Part shown: positions 39,977-40,593 of the stretch, piece by piece | Numbering within the stretch: the first letter of the stretch is position 1 | Layout: the number at the start of each line of letters is the position of its first letter | DNA from: Alcaligenaceae bacterium | Lineage (GTDB): Bacteria > Pseudomonadota > Gammaproteobacteria > Burkholderiales > Burkholderiaceae_B | Direction of reading: 5' to 3' | Assembly (NCBI GenBank): GCA_029263615.1 | Contig: JAJUFT010000013.1 | Span: forward strand, 1-40,593 | Length of the DNA: 40,593 nucleotides | Notes under the pieces: generated by a model | Seen by the model: the letters and a program-made list of their open reading frames with translations, nothing else | What the model was told of the DNA's origin: nothing | The model's database searches: none | Position numbers and translations under genes: made by a program

Positions 39977-40593
39977 TGCTAAGCACGAAACTTTTTTCGA
40001 CCTATCCACATTCTGCGCGACGACGGCGTTGGCTCGGCATGGCGCTGAGCGCCGTGGTCTTGGGGGCGTGGTCGGCTCATGCCGTCTCGCGGGAACCGCT
40101 GCCGGTGGTGGCCACTTTCTCCATTCTGGCCGACATGGTCAAGGAAGTGGGAGGCGATCGGGTCGCCGTGACCACCATCGTGGGGGCCAACGCCGATGCT
40201 CACGGATTCGAGCCCAAGCCGCAGGATGCCAAGGCGCTGCTTGACGCAAAGGTGCTCGTGCTCAATGGCCTGGATTTCGAACCGTGGCTGCCGCGGTTGA
40301 GTCAGGCCGCCGGTTTCAACGGGGTGCGCGTGCTGGCCAGTGAGGGGGTGAAAGTGCGGCGCATGGACGATCGGCGCGGCGCGGGGAAGGCGGGCGAAGC
40401 GCATGACCACGATCATGGGCACGATCATGATCACGGCGAGGTCGATCCCCATGCCTGGCAGGATCTGAACAATGGCATGATCTACGCGCGCAACATTGCG
40501 GCGGGCCTGGCCAAGGCCGACCCGCGCAACGCCAGCTATTACGAGAGCCGTGCCAACAGCTACATTGCGCGCATGAAGGCCCTGGACAACGAA
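39976..40593 (+). CDS. znuA: Zinc ABC transporter substrate-binding protein (3' partial)
   Basis: Periplasmic zinc-binding protein cut by the window end after 206 residues (a full protein has about 300). The basic N-terminus (SARRRRWLGMALSAVVLG) leads a signal peptide cleaved near residue 36. The mature part begins LPVVATFSILADMVKEVGGD. The first metal ligand is His76 in GANADAHGFEP, the second His159 in VDPHAWQD, and between them is a His/Asp-rich loop (about 143-153, HDHDHGHDHDH) characteristic of zinc-type ZnuA rather than manganese-type proteins. Its ATG shares a base with the znuB stop. The frame remains open to the last base. Confidence 0.94.
   Translation, partial: MLSTKLFSTYPHSARRRRWLGMALSAVVLGAWSAHAVSREPLPVVATFSILADMVKEVGGDRVAVTTIVGANADAHGFEPKPQDAKALLDAKVLVLNGLDFEPWLPRLSQAAGFNGVRVLASEGVKVRRMDDRRGAGKAGEAHDHDHGHDHDHGEVDPHAWQDLNNGMIYARNIAAGLAKADPRNASYYESRANSYIARMKALDNE

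Overview
This 40.6 kb window is dense, high-GC (about 64% by eye) chromosomal DNA with no mobile elements, tRNA, rRNA or CRISPR. Gene content and order (def-fmt, waaC-waaA, birA-coaX, dat-ybeD-lipB, dksA-hslV-hslU, monofunctional BirA, type III pantothenate kinase, a DksA without its zinc cysteines) point to a betaproteobacterium of the order Burkholderiales, probably Alcaligenaceae in the Bordetella neighbourhood. The family is an inference from gene content; no 16S gene is present.

Layout. 1-946: 3' part of an amino-acid ABC transporter binding protein. 1004-3760 (minus): dprA, HMG-CoA lyase and a coupled membrane PH-like protein. 3875-6951 (plus): def-fmt, a gamma-carbonic-anhydrase-like protein and a DMT-family permease. 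7021-9368: LPS inner-core genes waaC-waaA. 9453-12396: galU, a 59-aa membrane miniprotein, coaX and birA. 12458-18187: alpha/beta hydrolase, a PBP5-type carboxypeptidase, D-amino-acid aminotransferase, YbeD, then lipB and lipA with an ECHDC3-like crotonase between them. 18206-21181: a structured leader followed by a split transhydrogenase operon (pntAA-pntAB-pntB). 21191-23563: a compact FNR-family unit, made of a SUMF1-domain protein, a CRP/FNR regulator and cytochrome c5. 23614-32430: a complete peptide-type ABC transporter operon ending in an N-formylglutamate-amidohydrolase-like enzyme, then a divergent RpiR regulator and class III aminotransferase. 32506-33890: an FlhE-like protein with a PduO-type adenosyltransferase, and a CusF-fold protein. 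33940-36394: dksA-hslV-hslU. 36464-40593: a zinc-homeostasis locus with a CobW/ZNG GTPase, zur, a Zur-box promoter, a 49-aa miniprotein and znuC-znuB-znuA (znuA cut by the window end).

How genes work together. Many operons are tightly coupled, with ATGA, TGATG or GTGA start/stop overlaps. The least expected signals are these. (1) Two matching promoters, each with a TTG-N8-CAA operator exactly 22 nt before a -10-like hexamer, lie upstream of the SUMF1 and cytochrome c5 genes and bracket an FNR-family regulator with an NnrR-like recognition helix. (2) The leader before pntAA has one outer and two mutually interleaved 7-bp perfect inverted repeats, a possible pseudoknot. (3) A 49-aa membrane miniprotein with a C9 tract lies between a Zur box and znuC and overlaps the znuC start codon. 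(4) The transporter, amidohydrolase, RpiR regulator and aminotransferase look like a catabolic unit for an unknown N-acylated amino compound.
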